Of a DNA stretch of 64,000 nucleotides, positions 34,482 through 44,971 are shown in pieces. The DNA is taken from contig MU006237.1 in NCBI GenBank assembly GCA_010093685.1, forward strand, positions 496,001 to 560,000, written 5' to 3'. The notes under the pieces were generated by a model, which was given only the letters and a program-made list of their open reading frames with translations, was not told the origin of the DNA and searched no databases. Source of the stretch: Ophiobolus disseminans. Taxonomy: Eukaryota > Ascomycota > Dothideomycetes > Pleosporales > Phaeosphaeriaceae. Each line of letters begins with the position of its first letter. The stretch's first letter is position 1. Position numbers and translations under genes: made by a program.

Positions 34482-35427
34482 TCACGAGCGCCCAAGTCCC
34501 GGCATTACAGAACTTGACAGCTTCTTTGCGCGGTCTTGCTCCTCTGACAGACCTCCATCGCTCGTAAGCTCGATCATCGACTCCGTGCGCCCTCTCTGAA
34601 GCTGATCCGGATACCACACGAAGAACACGGCCATGACGATGAGCATCAACACACCATCAAAGACGTACACCGGCCACTCGTTGACAAGAAGATATCCATC
34701 CTTGCCCATGACATATTCCGCCAACCGAAAGATATTCCGCGCCAGTATGATGAACGAGGTGGCGTAAAGCATCTTCAAAATCGGTTCCCATGGAACATTC
34801 GTGCGCTCTCCCGACGCAGCAAGATGTGCGCGAAACCTCGAGTGGAAAACAACGCAGCAGTACATGAAGCCGACGAAGACTACGCAATGTAGCCCAACGC
34901 CAGCGCTGATGATAGCATTCCCGATTTTGACGTTCTTGGGCTTCCCTAGTAAGCCAGCGCCCGTAGATTGGATGTTCAGGCACGTAAAGTCGCCGAAAAC
35001 GAAGAAGCGCGTACACCATCTCATCGAGATGGGTGAGAATCGCTCGCCATGCACGGATCGGACGAGGCGCGAGTACACCATGTACAGTGTGGCGGCGAAT
35101 AGAACCGGCGGGAGGAGCAGGAAGACGCCTTGGAGGAGGAAGGGTATCAGGGAGGCTGTGTAGTATCGTGCAATTGCTCGACATGCGTAGCCGATGGGTT
35201 CGGCTGGAAAATGACGCTGTTAGTGTGCTGAATAGAGAGTGGTTGGGGGACATACATAGGCCGCCGATGACGAAGGGAGTGCAGAACCACATCTTTGTTC
35301 GTGCCATCTTCCATATATGTGCTGTTGCTAGAAGCGAAAACAAGGCGGCGAATATGATGGCCGCGGGTAGATTGGGTAAGTATGCCCATAGGTACACTTT
35401 GCCTAGAAACTTTTCGAGTTGGGGCAT
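34482..35427 (-). CDS. RTA1-family lipid transporter-like membrane protein
   Basis: Fungal RTA1-like proteins have seven helices and are linked to resistance to toxic lipids, sterols and azoles. Exons 35427-35256 and 35203-34482 give 297 residues; the 52-nt intron splits a Ser codon in GLSEPIGYACR. Helices include AAIIFAALFSLLATAHIW, TASLIPFLLQGVFLLLPPVL, AIISAGVGLHCVVFVGFMY, LYATSFIILARNIFRLAEYV and VFDGVLMLIVMAVFFVWYP. Family landmarks RNIFRLAEY and a DxxxM helix before the C-terminal Pro are present, as is EPIGYACR. The gene is divergent from the Upc2-like factor, 616 bp away, which suggests shared regulation; this is inference. Confidence 0.88.
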
Positions 35428-36043
35428 GTCGAGAATGAAGATTTGAAGGTGCTAGCGAGAGCGCAGAGAAACAGCTTGGCGTACAACAATGCGGGTAAGA
35501 AGATGTGGGGTTTGAATGTAGCAACTCTAGTGAGAAAAAGATGCGACAATGTGGACAGAGAACGGACGAGTGAAGAGCAACGCGATTATGAAGAATGCTA
35601 CATGGAGAACCGTCCATGCTATATCTCTTCCTCGACAGCCGCCAAGCCTGTACCTGAATCTTCCGCCATGCTGCGGACACGCGTGTTGCGAAGAGGTCTT
35701 CGATGCAATGACCTTGGACGAAAAGCTCAGGGCGCGGCGCAGGGGAAGTAACGCTCAAGGAGGTCGTGCTTGCGAGACGCAAGAGGCCCTCGGAAGAACA
35801 TCTCCCCTTCTCCAGCACTGCATGCCCGTTTTGATTCGCATATCGCACGTCGTCGCAGGATTGTGTAGTGGACCTGCAATTGGTGTCAGAGCGTAACCCG
35901 AAGAGTCGAACACGCGTGTTACGTCAGGCAGGATTCGCGCTAAAGAGCACTGTGAGTTGGCCTGAGCACATACTACATCCCTCGTGCAGCATGTAGGTAA
36001 CACGCGTATTCGACAATGAGTACATACTTCCAGCACTGAGAAC
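35428..36043. promoter_or_regulatory. Shared divergent promoter, RTA1 gene and Upc2-like factor
   Basis: The 616-bp gap separates two divergent start codons. Overlapping ORFs inside it have no motif. Some of the sequence must hold both promoters. I could not identify a sterol response element with confidence. Confidence 0.45.
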
Positions 36044-37384
36044 ATGCTTCGCCGCTCCCACAAGAAGTCCCGAGGTGGCTGCGTTGAATGGTAGGTGTTG
36101 GAAGCTGCATCTCTTGTACCCTTCGACTGTCTCCTGGCTAACAACCTTTTCAATAGTAAACGACGGCATGTTAAAGTAAGTAAAATTACCTAAACTTAGC
36201 TTTCCAACTCTGACAAGGTGCAGTGCGATGAGAATCGCCCCATTTGCCGCCTCTGCGTACTGTCCGATCGAGACTGCAGCTTTGCTTCTCAGGACCAACA
36301 GCAACAACACGATCCATCGTCTCGAGAAAGATCGATCGAATCAGACCGTAGACATGGCGAAACTGTTTTGGACCTTCGGAACATAACACCCTTGACACCA
36401 GTGTCTATTGTCGACTCACCTGGTAACCTGCCAGCACAACATCCTCATGATGCCAGCTTAGATGATGCCATCAACTTCGACCACATGGAACTGCTTATCC
36501 ATGCAATCCAAGACAGGGAAATGTTTGAAATTGGCACGGGCGTCGGAGAATACCACGCTTCTGGCATCGCTCTCGGTCTCAAAGAAGCGCTCGCAGCTCC
36601 CTACCTCATGCACGAGCTACTAGCTTTCTCCGCACAGCACATGGCCTTCCTTCACCCGGAGAGATCCGCTCATTACCTGCATCAAGCCGTTTCACTCCAG
36701 ACACGCGCCATCTCGCTCTTCAACACGACCTGGACCGAAGTCAACAAATCGAATTGCGTCGCAATACTCCTCTTCTCCTCGATACTCGGCCACCACCTCC
36801 TCGCCGATACACTGCGAAAGCGCGACCCAGGCGGTCTGGATGCCTTCATCGCGCACTATGTTCAGTGCGTCGAGATGCACCGCGGCATCTATACCATCGC
36901 CAAATCGGCCTGGCCGCTCCTCATGCAGTCCGAACTGGAGCCGATCTTGACTCAAAGTACGGCGTTCACATCGCGGCAGCCCAAAGGCAACGACTGTGAG
37001 CCCATCAAAAAACTCATCAACAACTCTACTGCCCTATCCCAGGTAGAGAAGGACGCATGCCACCACACCATCCAGTATCTGCAAGTTGGCATCGACGCCG
37101 TCGCAGCAAAGCAAGAGATATTTGTGAACCGGCATCAGATGATATACTCCTTGACGATGTTGGTCCCGCCAGAAATGGCGGCCTTGCTGGCGAAGAAACA
37201 ACCTGAAGCATTGGTGTTGTTGGCGTACTATGCAATATTACTGCACCATGGGAGGGAGCTGTGGCAGTCAGGGGATGCAGGACTGTATGTGTTTGGTCTG
37301 ATCAATGGATATTTGGGCGAAGAGTGGGATGAATGGATGCAGTATCCGAGAGAAAAAATTGTCGGTGATATGGCCATGGAGTAA
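36044..37384 (+). CDS. Upc2-like Zn2Cys6 transcription factor
   Basis: Exons 36044-36090, 36157-36175 and 36224-37384 give 408 residues. Splicing a 19-nt micro-exon restores a perfect binuclear cluster: CVECKRRHVKCDENRPICRL then C at spacing CX2CX6CX11CX2CX6C or close to it, preceded by MLRRSHKKSRGG. The RSHKKSRxGC lead and short length are typical of the Upc2/sterol-uptake-control subgroup. A C-terminal helical region of the Fungal_trans_2 kind begins near MELLIHAIQDREMFEIG and includes HELLAFSAQHMAFL. In yeast Upc2 activates ergosterol genes and sterol import; here that is inferred from similarity only. Neighbours: a divergent RTA1 gene and a downstream convergent SDR. Confidence 0.85.
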
Positions 37385-37498
37385 GCATGTAGGTGAATCG
37401 CTAGATATTACAATTAAAGTCTAACCTTTCTAAAGCGAAACCGCACATCGAACCCAGCGCCTGAATAGCCACACTGCGGAATCTGCCCCTAATTTTTT

Positions 37499-38483
37499 CT
37501 ACATCCAAGATTTTAGCTCCCTCTCAGTCCACTCCCACAACTCCTTCGCCAACCCCATGTCTTTTCCCTGCTTCGTTTCCGGCACACTCTTCACGCCGAT
37601 TGGCTCATAGTATGCTCCGTTGTCAAGATTTCCTTTCGCCGTCGTGGCTGCCCACGTCTGCGTGTACGCACCCTCCTCTGGGCTCAACCACTTGTCCGCA
37701 ATCATGTTAACGATTTGCCTATCAACAAACCCGTTGTGTACGTGCAGCTCTGTCTTGATGAATCCAGGATGCACAGCCACGGACGTGATGCTGGGATGAT
37801 GGGCTGCGAGTTGGGTCGAGTAGAGGAGATTGGCGAGTTTGGATTGGCCATAGCACATCCATTTGTTGGGGTTATAGAAAGGCCCGTAGTTTGCGCCGGC
37901 CGTCTTGAGTTTGTCGAACTCGATGCCGGCGGGTGGAACGGTCTTGTAGGCTATAGATGAGAGGCTGATGATCCGGACATCTGATTTGGGTTGAGAAGCA
38001 GTCTTGAGCATGCATGGTAGGAGAGACTTGATGAGTAGGGCGTGGCCAATATGGTTGGTCGCGAACTGGATTTCGTAGCCCTCTTTGCTCATGGAAGCTG
38101 GGGTGGCCATGATGCCCGCGTTGCACATCATAACATCCAGCCGGTCTGACTTGGAAAGGAACTCTTTGGCCGCTGTTTGTACCGAGACGAGAATCGAGAG
38201 GTCGCACTCGATAAAGGTCAAATTGGCGGAGGGCGACGCTTGCTTGACTTTCGTGATGAGCTCTGCAGCTCTGGCCTTGTTGCGGCCGCTGAAGAAGATG
38301 TGTGCTGGATTCTGAGCTGCAATGAACGATATTGAGGAGGCACCAAGGCCCGTCGTTCCTGGAAAGAGTGTTAGTGATGTGAATAATCATGGCGGACAAG
38401 TGCCATGTACCACCAGTGATGAGGAAGACTCGTCCAGATTGATCTGGAATATCGGTCACGGGATTGAATGAAGCTTTGGACAT
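37499..38483 (-). CDS. Short-chain dehydrogenase/reductase, retinol-dehydrogenase type
   Basis: An NAD(P)-dependent oxidoreductase of the SDR family. Exons 38483-38411 and 38358-37499 give 310 residues; the 52-nt intron (GTACAT...TTCCAG) lies inside the glycine motif and splicing restores FLITGGTTGLGASSISF. Further motifs: NAGIMATP, SLSSIAYK with the active-site Ser, and YGQSK with the catalytic Tyr and Lys, then AVHPGFIKTEL. The overall shape matches WW-oxidoreductase/retinol-dehydrogenase-like fungal SDRs of unknown substrate. It lies 114 bp from the stop of the Upc2-like factor, convergent with it, and divergent to a second SDR 1.46 kb away. Confidence 0.9.
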
Positions 38484-39944
38484 TTTAGGTGTTATTGTAT
38501 CGTGAAGGGTTGTTGAATTTCGATGACTGTGGTTTGCTGTTATGTCGGTGCTGTCGTAGTGTTGTGGTTTTTACAACTCATGGCATCGTCAAGCTCTTAT
38601 ACTGAATAGCGAGCGTAGCTGTGTCTGCTTCTCGAGAATACGCCAACGCACGGAGGTTCAAGCGGGACAATTGAAATCAGTTGCGCTCCGTGAATAGACC
38701 TGAGTAGTAACAAAGTTCCATCGGATGATTACGTGCGTACGCAACACCGGCCAATCACATGGAGACGGAGACGGCCTTATCTACCCGCTAGTTTGATCTC
38801 ACATCCGGAAAGCGATTCAATGCCCTGAACGCGGTTCAGCGGCCAGCCACCCAGCCTCTTTGTCTATGTTCGGGTTTGGGTGCGCATCATCGTCGTGGAA
38901 CATGAGATTTCCACAATTGCCAACACAACAAGGCTGTGGACGCCTACAATACCGGTACCTTGTCGCAACCGCCGACAAAGTAGACAAGCAAAGCATGAAA
39001 CCTGATTAGTTGACAACTCTATGTCAGCGTAGCGTCTGATTAATCAACACCTCTGCTGAAAAGTCCAGGTAGAGGGAGGCGCTAGAATTTTGTCAATCTT
39101 AGGAATACTCTAAGAAAGTCAGCGGGCTACGATCGGTCTCCCTGCGCATTACTTTCAGTCAGTTCAAGAGTGACCGCCTTTTGCCAAGATTCGAAACGCC
39201 GACCACCGACACGCCAAACATCGCATCGAGGTGTTGCACACTCTTAATAACCACCCGCCCGACGCTTGCGATACTGCTGCATCTATCTCAACCGCTGCGC
39301 CACAGTAATTGTGTGGGTTATTGATTTAAGCGGTTCTATTTGAGCTACCCAGCGGCTGTGGCACCTCAGGCGGTGACGTCATTCAGGAAAAGAGGGACCT
39401 TCGGCTGGAATTGACACGACCTTGGGATGTTGCATTTAGGTATAATATGACATCGGGAAGGTGGTTCTCGCTCAAGAAGACAGCGAGTGGTGAAGTGCTC
39501 CGACAATTATCGGTACGGAAGTGCTGAATCGGAACTCCGGTAACGCCGTTTCATCCATCCATCCAATCATCGCTTTGTTGTTCTCTACCACCATAACGTT
39601 AGGATTCATCTTGTTCACTATCTCGTTCGGGTTAATGCTTACAGCATTATGTATGAACGAAGAGGTAGCGTTGCGGTTTGTGTCTTCACGCACGCAAAGA
39701 TTAACAGTGCGTTAAGGTATGCCCGGCATAACGACGTGTAATTGGGGGCTGAGATTGAGCTGCATGGTAAGCACATCGCATATTGTGTTTCCTTTCAGCT
39801 GGCAAGATGTAAGAAGGGTATAAAGAGAAGGAACCAGCACAGTAGGTTTTCAAGTTTCTCCTTCTACTTCTTCAATCCACTTGCCTCGCACATACTACCT
39901 ATCCCACCACCACAGTCAATTCAAACATCAACCAAACCATCAAA
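38484..39944. other. Divergent intergenic region between two SDR genes
   Basis: About 1.46 kb. ORFs at 39472-39715 on both strands are mirror images of the same bases and lack motifs. The last 100 bp before 39945 are pyrimidine-rich, a likely core promoter and leader for the second SDR. Confidence 0.45.
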
Positions 39945-40805
39945 ATGACATCCCAAACACCCGTATGGTTCATCACCGCCGCCTCCAGCGGCTTCGGCAA
40001 ATACATAGCCCTCGAAGCCCTCTCCCGCGGTCACAAAGTCATAGCCAGCGCCCGCAGCCTCTCGCGCATCTCAGACCTCGCATCCAAAGGCGCCGACACC
40101 GTCGTCCTAGACGTAACATCGCCCCTCTCCGAGATCCAGAAAGTCGCACAAGCAGCAAACTACAAGTACGGCTACGTAACCCACCTTGTCAACGCAGCAG
40201 GCTACATCCTCGTCGGCGCCGTCGAGGAGTTATCCCCCGAAGAAGATCAAGCGACGTTCCAGACTAACGTCTTCGGCATGATTAACGTTATAAAAGCGTT
40301 TCTGCCACATCTGCGCAGCTCGCCTGGTCACCGTACCATCTCCAACTTCGGGAGCATCGCATCGTGGGGCGGCGGCGCAGGGTTCGCTCTCTACGCCGGG
40401 ACAAAATGGGCCTGTAGCGGCATCTCCGAGGCTCTGCGCGCTGAACTCGCGCCATTTGGTATTGCTGTCACAGTGGTGGAGCCGGGGTACTTCAGGACTG
40501 GGTTTCTGCGACCGGATGCGCAGGTGCAGAGTGCGAAGACGATGGATGTGTATAACAAGAGTGCAGTGGGTGCGTTGAGGAAGAGGCTTGAGCAAGTGAA
40601 TAACAATCAGCCGGGAGATGTTGGTAAGGGCGCGAAGGTCATTGTTGATGTCTTGACGATGACGGGGGTGGCGGAGGGAAGGGAGGTGCCGATTCGAGTG
40701 GTGCTGGGGTCGGATGCGCCGGGTGTGGTTAGGGCGAAGTGTGAGAGTACGCTTGAGTTGTTGGCGGGATGGGATGGGATTACAAATGTAACGGATCATG
40801 AGTAA
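39945..40805 (+). CDS. Short-chain dehydrogenase/reductase, classical type
   Basis: A single exon of 286 residues. The cofactor motif is WFITAASSGFGKYIALEAL (a TAxSSGFG form of TGxxxGxG), with basic residues downstream (ASARSLSRI), favouring NADP(H). NAAG, FGSIAS and YAGTK supply the structural Asn, catalytic Ser, Tyr and Lys; VEPGYFRTGFL is the usual Pro-Gly stretch. It resembles fungal oxidoreductases related to 3-ketosteroid and NAD-dependent epimerase-like SDRs with unknown substrates. It is in an SDR-SDR-GST group, so a detoxification or secondary-metabolism role is a plausible guess. Confidence 0.9.
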   Translation: MTSQTPVWFITAASSGFGKYIALEALSRGHKVIASARSLSRISDLASKGADTVVLDVTSPLSEIQKVAQAANYKYGYVTHLVNAAGYILVGAVEELSPEEDQATFQTNVFGMINVIKAFLPHLRSSPGHRTISNFGSIASWGGGAGFALYAGTKWACSGISEALRAELAPFGIAVTVVEPGYFRTGFLRPDAQVQSAKTMDVYNKSAVGALRKRLEQVNNNQPGDVGKGAKVIVDVLTMTGVAEGREVPIRVVLGSDAPGVVRAKCESTLELLAGWDGITNVTDHE

Positions 40806-40915
40806 GTGACACGATATGTTCGCCATAGTTCGAGAAATAGCAACAAGCCCCTAAAGTTCATATCAGACAACCTGATTAGAGCCACCATACAAAATTCGAC
40901 ATCCTTTCAGCCGGT

Positions 40916-41593
40916 CTACACAACCACTTCAGTAATGTTAAACGCAACCGGCCTCGTCTCCACAAAGCCCTTCCCCTCCTCCAACCCCCTCACCCACTTC
41001 GCAAGCTCCACATACTCCCCATCCCAACCGTCCTGCGCCTTGAAAAAGTCTACGGCTGTGACAGCACACACAGCCGCAATATCCGCATTTGTCAACAGGT
41101 CCCCAACAAGATACTTTTTCCCTGCATCAACGCGCGCCTTCACTATTTCGCCAAACGCCCTCATCGCGCCCTCAATCTTGCGTGTCTGCCTACCGAGCCA
41201 CGGCTTAGAGATCTTATCTTCTCCCCTCCTGTTCTCAAATCTACTCAGCACGATGGCATCCATCAGCCCCTCGGCCAGGACGACAATCTGGCCGATATCG
41301 AGATCGAGATCCACGTCACCCGTAAGGAGTTTAGGGCCGCGGTCCGCATACTTGCGGGCGATGTATTCCTGGATGTGAGCTGAGTCGTACACAGGAGCTC
41401 TGCCGTCCGGGAAGAGCAGGATGGGTAGCTTTTCCAAGGGGTTGTATTTTGGAGTTTGTGTTTCAGATTGCCATGGAATTTCGTTCTGGAGTTCGAAAGG
41501 TATGCCTTTGAGGATCAGGGCAATGCGATTCATGCGAGCAAAGGGAGATGGCGTGGCGGAGATGAGGGTGAGGGGCTGTTCATTGGTGGCCAT
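40916..41593 (-). CDS. Glutathione S-transferase
   Basis: The single-exon gene encodes 225 residues, the usual length. The thioredoxin-like N-terminal domain has TLISATPSPFARMNRIALIL with Ser in the active position, then EKLPILLFPDGRAPVYDSAH where Leu-Pro and Asp-Ser contact glutathione. The all-helical C-terminal domain includes FGEIVKARVDAGKKYLVGD and LLTNADIAAVCAV. Substrate is unknown; bacterial- and plant-type fungal GSTs conjugate xenobiotics or lipid peroxides. It is convergent with the SDR gene, with 110 bp between stops. Confidence 0.92.
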   Translation of the reverse strand: MATNEQPLTLISATPSPFARMNRIALILKGIPFELQNEIPWQSETQTPKYNPLEKLPILLFPDGRAPVYDSAHIQEYIARKYADRGPKLLTGDVDLDLDIGQIVVLAEGLMDAIVLSRFENRRGEDKISKPWLGRQTRKIEGAMRAFGEIVKARVDAGKKYLVGDLLTNADIAAVCAVTAVDFFKAQDGWDGEYVELAKWVRGLEEGKGFVETRPVAFNITEVVV

Positions 41594-41896
41594 GGTGACA
41601 AAGTCTTTCTCCTTCAGTTCCCGATGTTGGTTGTTCTTCTGTGGGGTATTGGTGTTGTGGAAAAGCTGGTGGTTGTTCTGATGTAATAGGGCGAGGCTAA
41701 TTTAGCGCTTAACATCATCCACGTAAGGATTGGCTGATATGATGATCGTAGGAGTCCATACGCTCAACGGAGGCTTTTCCTAGTGTACAACGAAATTTTG
41801 GGATTGGTGTATGGACTCCGAGGCTAGACAGTAGGTTTGTGATCTAGAATGCCTGACCGGATGGGCGGCTTTGGCCTGTCTTGCAATGCTGCAGGA
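41594..41896. other. Intergenic region
   Basis: Roughly 300 bp between the GST start and the small GTPase stop, both on the minus strand. No feature seen. Confidence 0.4.
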
Positions 41897-42619
41897 TCAC
41901 GCACTGCTTTCTGGTCTTCCAATGGCCGAACTGATTCTCTTCCACAAAGGTTTCTTGTCGCTCTTGTCATGCGTAGTCTTCTTACTTTGCTGCTTTTTCG
42001 CCTCATCTCGCTCTTTGGCCTTTTGAGTGGCTCGCACCAAGTCATACACAGCCTCTCTGACTGGATTATGCTCACGCGCCGTCAGTTCAAAATGCTTCAT
42101 GCCTTGACTCTGCGCCCATTGCTCAGCCACCTCTCTGTCGACTTCTCTTCTGAGCGGCTCTTTTTCCAAGATATCTACCTTGTTTCCAACCAAGATACAT
42201 TCGCAGCTCTTGCCGCCGACGTCATTACCCATGTATATCTTGCACTTCCAGAGATACATGTACGCCCCGTTTGTAATGTGCTCGAAGCTCTCCAGACTCG
42301 TGATATCGTATATGAGGACAACACCGATTGCCTCAGATAACGTCTGGACAAAGAAATCTGGGTTGAAGGTTGAATCCGCAATCCTGAGGGCTGTTGAGCT
42401 GATATCCGTGTATTTGGCATCAAAGACCTTGCTGTCGACGAACATGGTGTGCCGATTGTCATGGTATAGGTTGACAGTGCGAGCTTTAAAGAACTGGTCT
42501 AGGAAGGCTGTTTTCCCGACCTGGGATTCACCGAATATGGCAATTTGGTCTACCTCTTCGGCTAGGCACCCTGGAGGTGGGAAGTCGTCCCATCCACTGT
42601 GGCTAACCGCACCCGACAT
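41897..42619 (-). CDS. Atypical Ras-like small GTPase
   Basis: A single exon of 240 residues. The P-loop GESQVGKT is typical and the G4 motif NKVD is intact (LVGNKVD). Between them, DxxG of switch II is absent: the equivalent strand reads LRIADST then an NPDFFVQ segment, followed by GVVLIYDITSLESFEHI, which is typical. G5 (SAK) is LTAR. The C-terminus is basic (KKQQSKK, KKPLWKRISSAIGR) with no CaaX box. So it binds nucleotide by inference but may hydrolyse it poorly, and membrane contact would be by charge. Starting Met precedes GWDDFPPPG. Family position relative to Ras, Rab or RGK proteins is unclear. Confidence 0.85.
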   Translation of the reverse strand: MSGAVSHSGWDDFPPPGCLAEEVDQIAIFGESQVGKTAFLDQFFKARTVNLYHDNRHTMFVDSKVFDAKYTDISSTALRIADSTFNPDFFVQTLSEAIGVVLIYDITSLESFEHITNGAYMYLWKCKIYMGNDVGGKSCECILVGNKVDILEKEPLRREVDREVAEQWAQSQGMKHFELTAREHNPVREAVYDLVRATQKAKERDEAKKQQSKKTTHDKSDKKPLWKRISSAIGRPESSA

Positions 42620-43324
42620 AGTGTGATGCAGGAGAGTTTGTGTGATGGTTGAGGTGAATAAGTGGTGTCGAGATTGCTCAGCGTTGGTTTTTATTCCTAG
42701 AATCAGTGTTCAACGAGCGATAACGTCGTGCAAGTCGAGCAAAGATGATCAGGGCGGCCACGAGATATCGCGGCTGCCTGTGGTGCAGACGCTAGGCCCA
42801 GAAGGGAGACTGTCAGTCCACTCGCGCGATAATTCACACGTGCTGTGGGTTTTCTGGAGAGGGGCGGCATATGGAGCACTCTTTCACCTTGAGTGGCCTC
42901 AACTCAACTTGAACTTGACATGGAAATGGATGGCTCGAAAAGGCTGGATCTAGCGGCGGTGTGGCTGTCAGCCTCGCCAAGCATTGTGGACATTTCCGCC
43001 GGTGTCGTGGGTCCCAAGATGGCCCGGATGACCCACACCGCCGACGACCGACGCGCGTGCTCGGTCAAAGTCCTCGAAAAGACATCGTCACTATTTTTCG
43101 GCGTCACGCTCGAAGCGACACGCACCTTCTCAGCATCTGTTACAGCAGGAGCAACCAGCTGCACGTGCAAATGGCCCTTCCCTAAGCACTTCTCGGGCAG
43201 GGGCAAATAGACTGATTCCCACCGGGACTCGTTTGCGCACTCTATCAAATCCACAAACACTTCCCGACGGCGCAGAAGACTGAGGTTGCACCGCGCATCG
43301 CATTTTTCAAGCAATATCGCACCC
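42620..43324. other. Divergent intergenic region
   Basis: About 700 bp between divergent starts. ORFs on both strands at 42893-43326 are overlapping and have no motif. Likely two promoters. Confidence 0.45.
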
Positions 43325-44482
43325 ATGACGTACTATGCCGATAAACCGTACGCGTTCAAGAGCCGGACGCCACTCATCGACCTGATACCCGACCACCACG
43401 ACGACCTCGACGCTTCGGACGAGGAAGACAGCTTCTACGGCAAGGAAGACGACTTTCTGATACCCGCAAGGTGGCAGCAAAGGATCGACCGCCTCCCTCG
43501 ACGCATCAAGCGCTTCTTCGTTGCAGGCTTCGCATTCGCCTTTCTCTTCCTCGTCAGCTGGTGGGCTTACCTGGGGCCACAATACGCAGCATATAGACAC
43601 GAGCTCAAGCTCATGAATGAGGCACCGGGAATGGCCTTCGGCAGCAATGCCCACCCCGGCTTCAAGGACATGATCCAGCTGAAGAAGATGGACGAGCACT
43701 ATCTCCCTAAGAAGGGGAAGCGCCTGGTCTTTGTCGGTGACGTGCACGGCTGCAGGAAGGAGCTGGAGCACCTAATGAAGAAGGTCGACTTCAGGCACAA
43801 GCACGACCATCTGATCTTGACCGGCGACATGATCTCCAAGGGGCCCGACTCCCCCGGCGTCGTCAGGCTGATGCAAGACGTCGGCGCCTCGTGCGTCCGC
43901 GGCAACTGGGAAGATAAGCTACTCCTCACCGTCGCCGACGCCCAGCCACGCGCTCCGTCCACATCCTCCGACTCCGACAACCAGCCCCTCGACTTCCTCG
44001 ACACGTCCCGTGGCGACCCGAGGATGCTGAAGCTCGCCAAGGAGTTCACCAGAAAGGAGCTCAACACCCTCCAACAATGCCCCGTCATCCTGCACGTCGG
44101 CACCGTGCCCCACCTCGGCAACCTCGTCGCCGTCCACGCCGGCCTCGTCCCCGACATACCACTCGAGAAGCAAGACCCCTTCCACGTTATGAACATGCGC
44201 ACCATCGACCTCCAGACCCGCATCCCCAGCTCGAAGCACGACGGCACGCCCTGGGAGAAATTCTGGAACCACCGCCAGAAGAAGCTCAAGGAGCACGAGC
44301 GCACGACCGTGATATATGGACACAACCGCAAGAGAGGATTGAATATCCATCCGTACTCGAAGGGCCTGGATACGGGGTGCGTGAGTGGCAGTCATCTTAC
44401 GGCGCTGGTGGTGGACGACAAGGGCCACACGGAGCTTGTGAGCGTCAAGTGTAGCAAGGCGGCTGGGTTTGAACAGGACTAG
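43325..44482 (+). CDS. PPN2: Ppn2-like membrane-anchored metallophosphatase
   Basis: Yeast Ppn2 is a vacuolar endopolyphosphatase with one membrane helix. This single-exon gene encodes 385 residues with an acidic cytosolic N-terminus, a helix at about 75-95 (FFVAGFAFAFLFLVSWWAYL) and a calcineurin-like metallophosphatase domain. Metal-binding motifs: FVGDVHGCRKEL, LTGDMISKGPDSPG, RGNWED, VHAGL and YGHNRKRG, in family order. The signal anchor would place the catalytic part in the lumen. Ppn2 assignment rests on architecture and motif spacing; another ApaH-like enzyme is possible. The start at 43325 (MTYYADK) is chosen over one 39 bp upstream. Confidence 0.85.
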   Translation: MTYYADKPYAFKSRTPLIDLIPDHHDDLDASDEEDSFYGKEDDFLIPARWQQRIDRLPRRIKRFFVAGFAFAFLFLVSWWAYLGPQYAAYRHELKLMNEAPGMAFGSNAHPGFKDMIQLKKMDEHYLPKKGKRLVFVGDVHGCRKELEHLMKKVDFRHKHDHLILTGDMISKGPDSPGVVRLMQDVGASCVRGNWEDKLLLTVADAQPRAPSTSSDSDNQPLDFLDTSRGDPRMLKLAKEFTRKELNTLQQCPVILHVGTVPHLGNLVAVHAGLVPDIPLEKQDPFHVMNMRTIDLQTRIPSSKHDGTPWEKFWNHRQKKLKEHERTTVIYGHNRKRGLNIHPYSKGLDTGCVSGSHLTALVVDDKGHTELVSVKCSKAAGFEQD

Positions 44483-44971
44483 GCGCCGCGCGAGCATCGT
44501 TGGTATTTCACATCTTTTGGGCGTTATGCGGTTATCACATCATCATGAAGATTATTGGCGTTCTGGCATTGTACGGCGTTTCTTGGGACGTAGCGCATAG
44601 ATACCATAGTTCGGCGTATTTGTTGTTGTACGATTAGTTTTGTATTGCTGGGTAGCATCACGACAACATTTTGGTAGAATGCAATATCAACGTCTTGATA
44701 TTCAACCTTTCGACTTCATCAGACGAGTGCGGCTAACGCGAGAGAAGGCATGTGGGTTCTGACATTGCGTCTGCGACGAGTCCTTTCTCTCCTCACACCG
44801 TAGCTCCACCTCCACCATCAGAGGCGCGGTATATCATATAACCTCCATCGAATCGGACCCGCAAGCCCATCATGTCGTATCATCCTATCTCCCTCCATTA
44901 CGCAATTCCATATTTTTGTTCGACATCATCACCGCTTTAGCCATATCAACACCATCAGATAGACTGCGCGT
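44483..44971. other. Convergent intergenic region
   Basis: About 490 bp between two convergent stops. Small ORFs are antisense or without motif. Nothing else seen. Confidence 0.45.

Noticed and set aside
34482..41593. Secondary-metabolite gene cluster
   Set aside because: There is no polyketide synthase, peptide synthetase, terpene cyclase or prenyltransferase in the window, so the grouped enzymes are not called a cluster.
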